Counted from the stretch's first letter, positions 19,025-29,380 are shown. The stretch: 64,000 bases of DNA from an uncultured Pelagibacteraceae bacterium (GCA_902591755.1 CACJBX010000003.1:62001-126000); one strand, 5' to 3'. Numbers and translations are program-made. Notes: generated by a model from the letters alone, not told the origin.

Positions 19025-21064
19025 TTAGTTAGTTTTAAGCTCTATTTTTTCAATTTTTTTCATTATTAAATCGTTAATCATTTCGGCACCCTTGTCTGAA
19101 AAATGTATACTATCTCTATATAACAAGTCTTTACCATCGTAAACAATGCAGCGATTGGCAACCAAATTGTTACAGAATAATTTGTGTGGATATATTCTAT
19201 AAATATTTTTATTTTTTAAATCATCAAAAATATCAAAAGAAATTTTATTTCTTTTTTGAAATAATTTGTATGATGTAGAGAAATCACTTGGAGTCAAAAA
19301 ATCAATATTATTTTTTTGTTTTTTTATAATTTCTTCCTCAATATTCCATCCATTTTCTGGTACAGGATAAAGTAAAATAATTTTATTTTTTTTTGAAATT
19401 TCCATAATATTTTTTTTGAAAGACTTAATTAAATCATTTTTGTCATTTTCTTTATCTCTTGAATAAAAATACTCCCAGTTTAAATTTTTATTTTCTGCAC
19501 CTCCTTCTTTATTATCAAATCTCTTATTTGTAAAAGCAAGTGTGCTTCTATTTAAAAAAATAATTATTTGATTATCTTTTTTATCTAGTCTTTTTTTGAT
19601 TCTCATGAAATATTCTTTGTTACATTTTCTGTCTTTAATTTTTTTTTTTACAGTTAATCTATTAAATTCTGGAAAATAATGACAATCCCCTAAATAGTAA
19701 AAACTTGATTGATAATTTTTTTTATCTAATTTTTTCTTTAGTTCTGAAGCAATTGTATGAACATGACTATCTCCAATAATAATAACTTCTTTTTCGAAAG
19801 ATTCATTGAAGTTGCAACCTTCCTTTCTAATAAAACATCTCCCTCCTTTTTCATGGTATAACGCATCAATTTCATTAGTCACTTTGATTAATTCTCTTGT
19901 TACTGTACTATCATACCTGCTTAAAAACCCATTATTAAATAAAACTAATAAATTTATAAAAATTAAAAATAATGTTGTCGATATTAATAATAATGAAAAT
20001 CTTTTAATTTTGATTATTTTTTTTCTGAATGGTATCTCAATACAATAGTACGAAATGATTGAAAGCACAAAAACTAGTAAAATTAAGTATTCGTTTGATA
20101 TTTGGTACAATGAAAAATATTTTTGTCTAATTAAATTAAATGCAAAAATTGGGTAGTGCCAAATATATAAAGAGTAAGAAATTAAACCTATTCCTACAAA
20201 CAATTTTGTTGATAGTATTTTTGTTATTAATTCATTTTTATCTGAAAACCAAATGATTAAACAAACGCCTATAATTGGTGATAATGTATGTAGTGAGGGA
20301 TGAAAAGTACTTTCATTGAAGAATAAGATAGAATGTCCAATTAATATTAGCCCAGTAAATGGTAATATTAAATTTAACATTCGATTTTGACTTCTATGAC
20401 CATTGGTAATTTCAAAATATGCCAAAATTGAACCCGCCAATAGTTCCCAACCCCTCGTTGGTAAAATATAAAAATTAAATGATGGATAGTTTCTACTACC
20501 CCAATCTGCCAGTCCTAGACTAATAACAAATCCTAGGATTAGAATATGAATTAAATATTTTCTTAAATATTTATACGTAATCAATAAAATTATTGGAAAT
20601 AAAATATAATATTGTTCCTCTACTGATAATGACCAAACGTGGAGAAAGGGTTTTTGTAATCCAGTTAGAGCAAAATACTGTTGTCCAGAATACCAAAAGT
20701 AAAAATTTGAATTAAATCCGAGGGAATAAAGTATAGACTTTGAAAAATCTATTAAACTATTTGGCAATAGATAATTCCAAGCAAATGGAAGAGATACTAA
20801 CATTACAAATAATAATACTGGAATTATTCGTCTTATTCGTCGCTCGTAAAAATGTTTAAAAGAAAATGAACCGGTGGTTACTAATTCTTTTAGAATGATA
20901 GATGTAATTAAATAACCTGAAATTACAAAAAATATATCAACTCCAATATAACCGCCCTTAAAAGGTTGATGACCGAAAATAGTAATTTGAGCATGATAAA
21001 GAATAACAGCACCAACAGCAATTGCTCTTAAACCATCTATTTCTGGGCGGTATGTAAGTTTCAT
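19025..21064 (-). CDS. OafA/YrhL-type acyltransferase with C-terminal SGNH domain
   Basis: MKLTYRPEIDGLRAIAVGAVILYHA…GGYIGVDIFFVISGYLI; C-terminal VIIIGDSHVH and DSIHFSDKGA. Confidence 0.95.
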   Translation of the reverse strand: MKLTYRPEIDGLRAIAVGAVILYHAQITIFGHQPFKGGYIGVDIFFVISGYLITSIILKELVTTGSFSFKHFYERRIRRIIPVLLFVMLVSLPFAWNYLLPNSLIDFSKSILYSLGFNSNFYFWYSGQQYFALTGLQKPFLHVWSLSVEEQYYILFPIILLITYKYLRKYLIHILILGFVISLGLADWGSRNYPSFNFYILPTRGWELLAGSILAYFEITNGHRSQNRMLNLILPFTGLILIGHSILFFNESTFHPSLHTLSPIIGVCLIIWFSDKNELITKILSTKLFVGIGLISYSLYIWHYPIFAFNLIRQKYFSLYQISNEYLILLVFVLSIISYYCIEIPFRKKIIKIKRFSLLLISTTLFLIFINLLVLFNNGFLSRYDSTVTRELIKVTNEIDALYHEKGGRCFIRKEGCNFNESFEKEVIIIGDSHVHTIASELKKKLDKKNYQSSFYYLGDCHYFPEFNRLTVKKKIKDRKCNKEYFMRIKKRLDKKDNQIIIFLNRSTLAFTNKRFDNKEGGAENKNLNWEYFYSRDKENDKNDLIKSFKKNIMEISKKNKIILLYPVPENGWNIEEEIIKKQKNNIDFLTPSDFSTSYKLFQKRNKISFDIFDDLKNKNIYRIYPHKLFCNNLVANRCIVYDGKDLLYRDSIHFSDKGAEMINDLIMKKIEKIELKTN

Positions 21065-21111
21065 CCATTAATTATATACCACAGTCTATTCTAAAAAAAT
21101 AGAACGCCAAT

Positions 21112-21228
21112 TTATTTTTGGTTTTTCTTTTTTTCTCTTTTAATTTTTCTTCTTTCTTTCATAGATAATCTGGGTTTTTTCATGACACTAGAGTCTTTGA
21201 ATGATTTTCCACTATACCTTTTTGACAT
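21112..21228 (-). CDS. 38-aa highly basic smORF (MSKRYSGKSFKDSSVMKKPRLSMKERRKIKREKKKNQK)
   Basis: Not in ORF track; ATG to TAA read by reverse complement, sits tightly between two minus-strand genes. Confidence 0.45.
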   Translation of the reverse strand: MSKRYSGKSFKDSSVMKKPRLSMKERRKIKREKKKNQK

Positions 21229-21231
21229 AAT

Positions 21232-21957
21232 TTAATTAAATAATTTGAATGATATTGTTTTTAGAAAAAAACGTACAGCATAAACTAAATGAACAGAAGA
21301 TCTTTCTGTACCATAAAATGTTTTAATCGGTATTTCTTTAATTTCTTTTTTTTCAGAAAGTAATTTGAGTCTTAAATCGATATCAAAACAAAAACTATCA
21401 TCTAAATTCTTAAAAATATTTTTTTTTATAGATCTTAAATTGTATGCCCAATAACCAGTATGACAATCTGTAAAATTGGTTCCATTCAATAAGTTAAATA
21501 AGCCTGTTAAAAAAATATTACCGATGAATTTATAAAATGGCATTTTACCTTTAATTGCACTCATTTTTTTTGTCATTCTCGAACCAACAGTCGCACTTAA
21601 ACTCTTATTTTTAATTAAATTTTCAATCATTATTGACGAATATTTTGGGTCATACTGATTATCTCCGTGAATCATCACAGCATAAGTATAATTGTTTTTA
21701 TAAGCGTAATTTATGCATTTTTTGATGTTCTTTCCGTAACCCATATTTAATTTGTTAAAATTAACAATAATTTTTGAGGAATATCTTTTTTTGATCTTTT
21801 TAATAAACTCGATTGTATTATCTCGAGAGTCATCATCACTTATCAAAATTTTGTAATTTTTGTTTTTAAGATATTTAAAAGGGATTTTTCTAATAACATC
21901 CAATACTCTAAAGGATGCTTTATATGTAATAATAAAAATTAAGATTTTATCTTTCAT
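21232..21957 (-). CDS. Glycosyltransferase family 2 (DPM1/DPMS-like)
   Basis: IFIITYKASFRVLDVIRKIP, ISDDDSRDNT, MIHGDNQYDP. Confidence 0.92.
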   Translation of the reverse strand: MKDKILIFIITYKASFRVLDVIRKIPFKYLKNKNYKILISDDDSRDNTIEFIKKIKKRYSSKIIVNFNKLNMGYGKNIKKCINYAYKNNYTYAVMIHGDNQYDPKYSSIMIENLIKNKSLSATVGSRMTKKMSAIKGKMPFYKFIGNIFLTGLFNLLNGTNFTDCHTGYWAYNLRSIKKNIFKNLDDSFCFDIDLRLKLLSEKKEIKEIPIKTFYGTERSSVHLVYAVRFFLKTISFKLFN

Positions 21958-22019
21958 ACTTAAATATGATATATAATTTGTGATGATAGGATTTAAAGAA
22001 AATAATTACAATAAAATTA

Positions 22020-23270
22020 ATGGATAAATCAAAGAACATTTTTATTTTGGGAGCGGTACTCTTTTTAAGTATTATATTTTCATACATTATTTTAGAAGAT
22101 ACAATTGGTGGAGCAGAGAATGATTTCATATTTCATGAAAAATTTATAATTTTATTTGCGGAAGACTTTAAAAATACGCTTAGTGATTATGGGAAAGGTG
22201 AACTTCTTGCAAGGAATTCACCAGTTTTTTATATTTTTCTTTCTCTGATTTATAAAAGTGGGATTGATTTAAATAATTTAAAATACTTAAATATTATTTC
22301 AATTCCTTTATTAGTTTATTTATTTTACTCTTGTTTAAAAATTCAATTCAAAGATATCAACTCTAATTTATTAATTTTTTTGTCATTCGTAGTTCTTTTA
22401 TCCCCTACTGTAAGAAGCTTGGTAGTTTGGCCCTATCCAATTTTATATGGTTTTATATTTTTTCTTTTATCAATAAAATTTTATTTAAAATTCATAAAAG
22501 TAAAAAAATTTAAAATTAATGAAGCCTTTAAAAATGTTTTTTTTCTAGCATTAGCTTCATATATTACTCCAAATTTAAGTGTATTCGCGATTTTTTTTTT
22601 ATACAAATTTTTTTTAGAGTTCAAAAATTCAAAATACTTTTTTTATATAATTGCTCTTAATTGTTTTTTAGCAATCCCTGCTTTTTTACATTACTATATA
22701 AATGGTTTTTATCTATTTAGTGCTCCGGTTATTAATAATATTAATTTAAGTAATCAATTAAACATTTCAAACAAAATTATAATAATTTCATCCTTAATCT
22801 TTTTTTATTTTATGCCGTTTATTAAAAAGAAAATGCTTAAAAAAACTATAGATGTTTTGAAAGATTTAAAAAAGCAACTTGCTTTAATTATTTTTTTTAT
22901 AATATCTATCTATTTTTTTTCTTTTCCCGCTGGAAATTTCGGAGGAGGTATTTTTTATCACTTGTCACAACATTTTTTAGGAAATAATATTTTTCTTTTT
23001 TTTATATTTGTGTTATCAATTCTTCTGTTCAAAGAGGCAAAACTATTTAATTTAAACAATTTTTTATTATTTTTGTGTTTAATATTGTATAATTTACAAG
23101 CCTCAATATATCACAAGTATTTTGATCCTCTTCTTTTGTTTATTTTCTTTTTTTTATTTGAAAAAATTCAAATTAAAAACCAAAAATCTTTTTTAGATAT
23201 TACTAAAAATTATTATATTCTCTATTTGATTTTTTTAGGGATGAGTTTTTATAAAGTAAATTTTTTATAG
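22020..23270 (+). CDS. Polytopic membrane protein, glycan-assembly-like
   Basis: 416 aa, ~10 hydrophobic segments, divergent from GT2 gene; no catalytic motif recognised. Confidence 0.6.
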   Translation: MDKSKNIFILGAVLFLSIIFSYIILEDTIGGAENDFIFHEKFIILFAEDFKNTLSDYGKGELLARNSPVFYIFLSLIYKSGIDLNNLKYLNIISIPLLVYLFYSCLKIQFKDINSNLLIFLSFVVLLSPTVRSLVVWPYPILYGFIFFLLSIKFYLKFIKVKKFKINEAFKNVFFLALASYITPNLSVFAIFFLYKFFLEFKNSKYFFYIIALNCFLAIPAFLHYYINGFYLFSAPVINNINLSNQLNISNKIIIISSLIFFYFMPFIKKKMLKKTIDVLKDLKKQLALIIFFIISIYFFSFPAGNFGGGIFYHLSQHFLGNNIFLFFIFVLSILLFKEAKLFNLNNFLLFLCLILYNLQASIYHKYFDPLLLFIFFFLFEKIQIKNQKSFLDITKNYYILYLIFLGMSFYKVNFL

Positions 23271-23301
23271 GTTTTCTACTTTGAAAAAATGCCCAATAGT
23301 T

Positions 23302-25023
23302 TTAATTTTTCAACCACAGAGTTTGATGTGGTTTAAGCTCAAAAACATGGTTAATGTTTGGTTTATCTAACAAATTTTTGTATTTCTTAAACTTATCGTT
23401 AAAATTCAATTTTTGAGGTTTTGAGGATAAATTAGTAATGTTATAAATAATCTGTTTTTTGTCTAAGCTAGTTCTTTTAAAACAAAATATTTTTCTCCCC
23501 ATATCTAGATTTTCTCTTTTTGCATTAGGATGAAACGCTTTATTTTTTTTTTTGATATAAATTAAATTCATTATTTTTTGATAAAATATATTTTGTTTAG
23601 AAGTCTTATCATTTAGTAATTTTTCTAATCTATTTTTATTCCATTTATATCTATTTAAATCTCTTTTGTTTCCAGAAATAATGTATTTGTATTCATCGTT
23701 TGAAGTTCCAAATATAGAATTAAAATAAATAGCTGGAATTCCCTCAAAAGCAATCATAATAGCATGTGCAGAAATATATCTTTCTAGGAAGTATTTTCCT
23801 TTTTTATCATAATCAGTTTTTTGAAAAGCATTAAAAAGTGTTATATTTGCTTCGTATACCTTTTTTGATGATCCTTGAACTTTTCTATAGGATAGTTGTC
23901 CACCATTTTTTTTTAAACGTTTAATAAACTTCGATAAATTGTCCTTATTTAAATATCCCTCGACAGGTCTCATGCCTATCCCGTCATGTGAAGCAATAAA
24001 GTTTAGATAGTTATTTCCGATCTTTGTCATTGGCAGATTTTTGCTCCATTTATTTAGGTGGGTGCTGTCCTCAAAAAGAAATGAATAGATCAATAAAGGT
24101 GGTAAGGAAAAATTATATATCCAATGAGATTCGTCATTTTTTAGTCCAAAATAACTCAAATTTTCTTTTTCTGGTAAATTAGTCTCTGTAATAATAATTG
24201 GTTTAGACTTAAGTGAGTTACAAACTATTCTAAACAATCTAATAATTTCATGTGTTTCTTTTAAATTAACGCACTTAGAACCACTTTTTTTCCACAAATA
24301 AGCAATAGCATCTAGTCTAAAAATAGTAACTCCATTATTTGCTAAATTTATAATTATTTTGATGAATCTTAATAAGACTTTTGGACTCTTGAAATTTAAA
24401 TCAATTTGATCGTCACTAAAAGTTCTCCATAAAAGATTATTCTTTTTGAATATACTAATCCTTTTAAGTAGATTATTTTCTCGTGGTCGAATGACTTTAG
24501 AAATATCAAATTTTTTACTAACTGTTAAAAAATAATCTTTTCCCGGCGATTTATTGGCCAAAAAGTTTTTAAACCATAGGCCTTTTGAAGACGCATGATT
24601 TATTACAACGTCTGCCATTATATTTGTCCTTTTTGATTGTTTATAAATATCAGACCAATCACCCAATTTTTTATCTACTTGATAATGATCTTTAACTGCA
24701 AATCCACTGTCACTACTTGAAGGGTAGAAAGGAAGAAAGTGAATTATTTCAAAAAACTTATCTAGGTTTTTTTTATAAAACTTTCTAAAAATTTTAATTG
24801 TTTTTTCTTTGTTGTTATTTAATAGACTGTCACCATAACAAATCAGAGCTGAGGTCTTTTCTGACAGACTAAGTTTTTTTCCTTTTTTTCCAAGTTTATT
24901 ATATTTATTTATTACTTGAAAAATTTCATCAGCATAAACTTTTAATTCTTTTTTTGATATATTTGATTTGTAAATTAAATTTAATTTTCTGTTTATATTT
25001 TTTTTACTTTGTTGAGATAACAT
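23302..25023 (-). CDS. GH13_18-type sugar phosphorylase (sucrose/glucosylglycerate phosphorylase-like)
   Basis: IHFLPFYPSSSDSGFAVKDHYQVD, MADVVINHAS, IFRLDAIAYLWKKSG, FIASHDGIGMRPVEG. Confidence 0.88.
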   Translation of the reverse strand: MLSQQSKKNINRKLNLIYKSNISKKELKVYADEIFQVINKYNKLGKKGKKLSLSEKTSALICYGDSLLNNNKEKTIKIFRKFYKKNLDKFFEIIHFLPFYPSSSDSGFAVKDHYQVDKKLGDWSDIYKQSKRTNIMADVVINHASSKGLWFKNFLANKSPGKDYFLTVSKKFDISKVIRPRENNLLKRISIFKKNNLLWRTFSDDQIDLNFKSPKVLLRFIKIIINLANNGVTIFRLDAIAYLWKKSGSKCVNLKETHEIIRLFRIVCNSLKSKPIIITETNLPEKENLSYFGLKNDESHWIYNFSLPPLLIYSFLFEDSTHLNKWSKNLPMTKIGNNYLNFIASHDGIGMRPVEGYLNKDNLSKFIKRLKKNGGQLSYRKVQGSSKKVYEANITLFNAFQKTDYDKKGKYFLERYISAHAIMIAFEGIPAIYFNSIFGTSNDEYKYIISGNKRDLNRYKWNKNRLEKLLNDKTSKQNIFYQKIMNLIYIKKKNKAFHPNAKRENLDMGRKIFCFKRTSLDKKQIIYNITNLSSKPQKLNFNDKFKKYKNLLDKPNINHVFELKPHQTLWLKN

Positions 25024-26243
25024 TAAGAGTTGTCTTTGTTATCTTCACTAACAGCTTTGTTTAGTTTGGTAAGAAAATCTGGTATAGCACTTTTCACTCT
25101 ACTCCATGTTGGTATAAATGGTGTATCCATGGGATTTACATAAAAATCGTCTCCTGCTTTCATTATATTGATTGCAAATAATTCAACTGCTTTTTCTTCG
25201 GTATGTGAATCAAATTTGAGACCGTTCATTGTTGCATCACTTCTATAAATATCTATCATATCTAAAGCGCATCTATAATAAGTAGCCTTCAAAGATCTAA
25301 ATGTTTCTCTACTAAACGAATTTCCTTGTGTTGCTAATTTCTTAATAAATGTTTTAATAATATCTATAGACATTTTAGATAGGCCTTTTGTTTCATCATC
25401 TAAAGAAAGATCTTGATGTTTATGATCATAAGTGTCTGCTAAATCAACTTGACAAATGTTGTTTGGTGAAAAATTTCTCTGCATTTCAGATAAAACACCA
25501 ACTTCTATACCCCAATCTGAAGAAATCCTTAATTCTGGTAAAACATTTCTTCTAAATGAAAATTCACCGGATAAAGGATACTTAAATGACTTCATAAATT
25601 TTAGATATTCACTGTTGCCAATTGTTTTTTCTAAAGCAATCAATAATGGCGCAACGAGTAGTCTTGCAACTCTTCCATTCATTTTTTCATTGGCAATTCT
25701 AGGGTAGAATCCTTTACAAAATTCAAAATTAAAAACTGGATTAACAACTGGATAAAAAAGTTTAGCAAGCATCCTTCTATCGTAAGTTTTTATATCACAA
25801 TCATGAAGAGCAACAGATCTAGCAGTGTCTCTTGCAATCGATATCCCTAAACAATACCAAACATTTCTGCCTTTGCCTGGTTGATTTGGTGCTAAACTTT
25901 TTTCTTTTAGTTCTTCATCTAATTTTTGAAGTCTTGGTCCATCATTCCATAAAATAGTAAAATCAGTTTTAAGTTTTTTAAAAAATTTCCATGCATCTTT
26001 TGCCTGGTTCTTGTTTGCTTTATCAAGACCAATGATAATATGATTTAAATATTTTGTTTTACTTATTTCACTGACAATCTTTGGTAGGGCTTCCCCTTCT
26101 AATTCTGAGTAAAGACATGGTAATATCAATTCCATTTTTCTTTCTTTCGAAAATTCTAATAATTCTTTTTCAATTTCATCAGTAGATTTAGTCTTAAAAT
26201 CATGAAGAGTAGAAACTATACCGTTTTGAGAAAAATCACCCAT
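25023..26243 (-). CDS. Glucosyl-3-phosphoglycerate synthase-like GT (GT81-type)
   Basis: PGKGRNVWYCLGISIARDTARSVALHDCDIKTYDRRML…KGFYPRI…GEFSFRR. Confidence 0.88.
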   Translation of the reverse strand: MGDFSQNGIVSTLHDFKTKSTDEIEKELLEFSKERKMELILPCLYSELEGEALPKIVSEISKTKYLNHIIIGLDKANKNQAKDAWKFFKKLKTDFTILWNDGPRLQKLDEELKEKSLAPNQPGKGRNVWYCLGISIARDTARSVALHDCDIKTYDRRMLAKLFYPVVNPVFNFEFCKGFYPRIANEKMNGRVARLLVAPLLIALEKTIGNSEYLKFMKSFKYPLSGEFSFRRNVLPELRISSDWGIEVGVLSEMQRNFSPNNICQVDLADTYDHKHQDLSLDDETKGLSKMSIDIIKTFIKKLATQGNSFSRETFRSLKATYYRCALDMIDIYRSDATMNGLKFDSHTEEKAVELFAINIMKAGDDFYVNPMDTPFIPTWSRVKSAIPDFLTKLNKAVSEDNKDNS

Positions 26244-26260
26244 ATCTTAGTTTAATAACA

Positions 26261-27055
26261 TTATTGAATTTTTTCCAGCGCCATTTTGACAACCTCTTCC
26301 CACCCCTCTGGAGCGGGCTTTTTAGAAACTAAACAATTTTTTATATTCAAAGTATCTAACTTAAATTTTTCATTAAAAACCAAACATGCTATGTCACTAT
26401 TTTTAAGCATATCTAGGTCATTAAAATTATCTCCGACTCCTATTATTTTTAATTCTTGTTTTTCAGTTTTATCAAAAATTCTTCTTACTTTTTTCATTGC
26501 AAATGACTTACCCACATTGTCAGAAAGATTGATAACACGACCACCCTCTTGCATTGTTAAACCAATATCAGAAGCTAATTTAAACAAATTATTTTTTTCT
26601 ATCTTGTTTCCTTTAAATATAAGAGGTACTGAAAACTCTCTGTCAGATGCACAACTTAGCTGTTTCTCAGATAAACCAAAAATTTTAAGCTGTTCATCTT
26701 TTTTGAGTTTTAATACAAACTTACATTTTGAAATAAATTTTTTTGGGATCTTTTTTAAGAAGACATTTAATATTTCATCTTTATCTCTACTAAGTATAAT
26801 TTTCTCAGGAAAATCTGAGTTAATTAAGTTCATCTTGTATATAGCAGCACCATTTTCAGCAATAAAAGGAAGTTCTTCCTTTAGCTCATGACAAAAATTT
26901 AAGATCTCAGCTTTTGTTTTACTTGAGTTAGGTATTATTGATATATTTTTAGATAGTAAATTTTGAATGTATTGCTTTATATTTTCAAATTCAAATGTTT
27001 CACTGTGTAATAAAGTTCCGTCCAAATCAGTAAATATAATTATTTTTTTAATCAT
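26261..27055 (-). CDS. Mannosyl-/glucosyl-3-phosphoglycerate phosphatase family HAD hydrolase
   Basis: IFTDLDGTLLH, IIPNSSKTKAEI, GVGDNFNDLDML; neighbour of GT81 gene. Confidence 0.85.
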   Translation of the reverse strand: MIKKIIIFTDLDGTLLHSETFEFENIKQYIQNLLSKNISIIPNSSKTKAEILNFCHELKEELPFIAENGAAIYKMNLINSDFPEKIILSRDKDEILNVFLKKIPKKFISKCKFVLKLKKDEQLKIFGLSEKQLSCASDREFSVPLIFKGNKIEKNNLFKLASDIGLTMQEGGRVINLSDNVGKSFAMKKVRRIFDKTEKQELKIIGVGDNFNDLDMLKNSDIACLVFNEKFKLDTLNIKNCLVSKKPAPEGWEEVVKMALEKIQ

Positions 27056-27090
27056 TTAATATTTATGACTAAGTATTTATTTGCTTAAAC

Positions 27091-28536
27091 CTAGATATCA
27101 ACAATTAAAGTATCTTTTGAACCGCCGCCTTGTGAGCTATTTACAATCGTGCTGCCTTTTCTTAATGCAACTCTTGTCAAACCGCCAGTTGTTACATATG
27201 TAGATTTTCCACTAAGTACAAATGGTCTTAGGTCAAGATGCCTTGGTTCAATATCATTTTTAGTAATTGTTGGGGCAGTAGATAAAATTTCTAAAGGTTG
27301 AGCTATAAATTCTCTCGGATTTTTTTTTATTTTTGCAATTACTTCTTCTCTTTCTTTTTGAGGTGCCTTTGGACCAATCATTATTCCATATCCACCAGAT
27401 GCATTTGCAGGTTTTACCACTAATTTTGATATGTTATCTATTACATAATCCATTTGGACTTTGTCATGACATAAATAAGTTTCAACTTGATTTAAAATTG
27501 GTTGTTCTCCTAAATAATAAACTATCATTTTATTGACGTATGAATAAACAACTTTATCATCTGCAACACCAGTTCCTATGGCATTTAAAATTCCTACATT
27601 TCCTTTTCTCCAGGCTTTGAATAAACCAGGAACACCTATAACTGATCCTTTATAGAATGCTTTTGGATCCAAAAAAGTATCATCCAAACGTCTATATATA
27701 CAATCAACTCTTAAGGGACCTTTAACAGTCTTCATGTAAACTATGTCATTTTCCACAAAAAGATCTTTCCCCTCTACTAATGCAATACCCATTTGTTCAG
27801 CTAAATAGGAGTGCTCAAAGTATGCAGAATTATAAATGCCTGGAGTTAAAACAACCATGTGAGGGTCTTTTGTTTTTTTAGGAATACACTCTTTCATACA
27901 ATTAAATAACTTATTTGTATAAATATTAATGGAAGCAACTTTATATCTTGTAAATAATTCTGGAAAAACATCTCTCATTACCATTCTATTCTCAAGCATA
28001 TAAGATACACCTGAAGGAACTCTTAAATTATCTTCCAGAACTAAATAATCACCGGATTTATTTCTTATTAAATCTACTCCTGAAATATTTGACCATGCTT
28101 TATATTTTGGAGAAAAGCCTTCACATTCTTTAACATAATAAGGTGATTTAAATATTATTTCTTTAGGAATAACATTATCCTTAAATATTTTTTTCTGGTT
28201 GTAAACATCATCGATAAATAAATTAAGAGCTTTAACTCTTTGCTGCAATCCTCTTGAAACTTTATTCCATTGAGTTCTTGGAATTATTCTTGGTATAATA
28301 TCGAGAGGCCATTTTTTTTCTTCAGCTCTATTATTTGCGGCGTATACTCTAAAATTAATTCCTCTTGCACTAATAGTACTTTGACAATTTTTTTCGATTT
28401 CTTGTAGTTTTTCTTTTCCATATCTTTCTAGAATATTTGAAATTATTGTTGCATGTTTACGAAGTTTGTTATCCTCTGTAAAATATCCATCGTAAGCATA
28501 TTTAGCGTTATAATTTTTCCACAATTTATTGACCAT
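27091..28536 (-). CDS. Circularly permuted ATP-grasp type 2 protein (DUF404/DUF407 type)
   Basis: YDGYFTEDNKLRKHA, LRVPSGVSYMLENR, VVLTPGIYNSAYFEHSYLAEQMGI, RVDCIYRRLDDTFLDP, KPANASGGYGIMIG. Confidence 0.93.
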   Translation of the reverse strand: MVNKLWKNYNAKYAYDGYFTEDNKLRKHATIISNILERYGKEKLQEIEKNCQSTISARGINFRVYAANNRAEEKKWPLDIIPRIIPRTQWNKVSRGLQQRVKALNLFIDDVYNQKKIFKDNVIPKEIIFKSPYYVKECEGFSPKYKAWSNISGVDLIRNKSGDYLVLEDNLRVPSGVSYMLENRMVMRDVFPELFTRYKVASINIYTNKLFNCMKECIPKKTKDPHMVVLTPGIYNSAYFEHSYLAEQMGIALVEGKDLFVENDIVYMKTVKGPLRVDCIYRRLDDTFLDPKAFYKGSVIGVPGLFKAWRKGNVGILNAIGTGVADDKVVYSYVNKMIVYYLGEQPILNQVETYLCHDKVQMDYVIDNISKLVVKPANASGGYGIMIGPKAPQKEREEVIAKIKKNPREFIAQPLEILSTAPTITKNDIEPRHLDLRPFVLSGKSTYVTTGGLTRVALRKGSTIVNSSQGGGSKDTLIVDI

Positions 28537-28647
28537 TTTGACAGCTTTTAATAGTTAAACCTATTATGCAAATGCATTTTAGATATATCAGATATGATAT
28601 AAATCGATTATAAATACATCGTTTAATTAAATAATACATATAGACAT

Positions 28648-29370
28648 ATGACTTACTGTATAGGAATTAAAACAAAAGAGGGCATAATAGTAGCATCAGA
28701 CAGCCGAACCAATGCTGGTTTTGATAATGTAAATATTTACTCAAAAATGTTTACATATGATGTTGGTGATAGGACTATATTAATAGTAACTTCAGGAAAT
28801 CTTGGAACGTCACAAGCAGTTTATAAATCTATAGAAAAAGATCTTAAAGATAATTCTGGAAAGAAAAATCTTAATTCATGTGAGGATTTTGATCAAATTG
28901 CAAAATATGTGGGATCTTTAAACCTTAAACATTCCTCTCCAAAAGGAATGAATACAGATACAGTATTGCTGGGTTCAACTTTTATTGTTGGAGGTCAAAT
29001 CAAAGGTCAGCCTATGGAGTTATTTTTGATATACCCACAAGGAAATTATATAAAACCGGCAGACAGTAAACCTTACTTAGTAATTGGAGAAGTTAAATAC
29101 GGAAAACCAATTTTAGATAGAGTAATAACTCCAGATGTAAAATTAGGTGATGCCTCTAGATGTGCACTTATTTCTATGGACTCAACTTTAAAAAGTGATT
29201 TGACAGTTGGTCCACCAATTGATTTTGTGGTGTATAAAAAAGACCAATTTAAAATTGCCTCTCAAAAATGTTTAAATTTAAATGATGAAGAATTTTCAAA
29301 AATGACAAATGAATGGTCTGAAGGAATTTTAAAAGTTTTTAAATCATTCCCAAGATTTGATTGGGAATAA
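28648..29370 (+). CDS. Anbu (ancestral beta subunit) proteasome-type protease
   Basis: MTYCIGIKTKEGIIVASDSRTNAGFDNVNIYSKMF; Thr2 as putative nucleophile; family-specific MFT…LIVTSGNLGTSQAV. Confidence 0.92.
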   Translation: MTYCIGIKTKEGIIVASDSRTNAGFDNVNIYSKMFTYDVGDRTILIVTSGNLGTSQAVYKSIEKDLKDNSGKKNLNSCEDFDQIAKYVGSLNLKHSSPKGMNTDTVLLGSTFIVGGQIKGQPMELFLIYPQGNYIKPADSKPYLVIGEVKYGKPILDRVITPDVKLGDASRCALISMDSTLKSDLTVGPPIDFVVYKKDQFKIASQKCLNLNDEEFSKMTNEWSEGILKVFKSFPRFDWE

Positions 29371-29380
29371 TTACTAGTTT

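Noticed and set aside
21947-22129. 60-aa - strand ORF upstream of GT2
   Set aside because: Overlaps the start of the divergent polytopic protein; no motif, likely chance.
26286-26891. 201-aa + strand ORF
   Set aside because: Antisense to the HAD phosphatase gene with strong family motifs; Ser/Phe-rich mirror translation.
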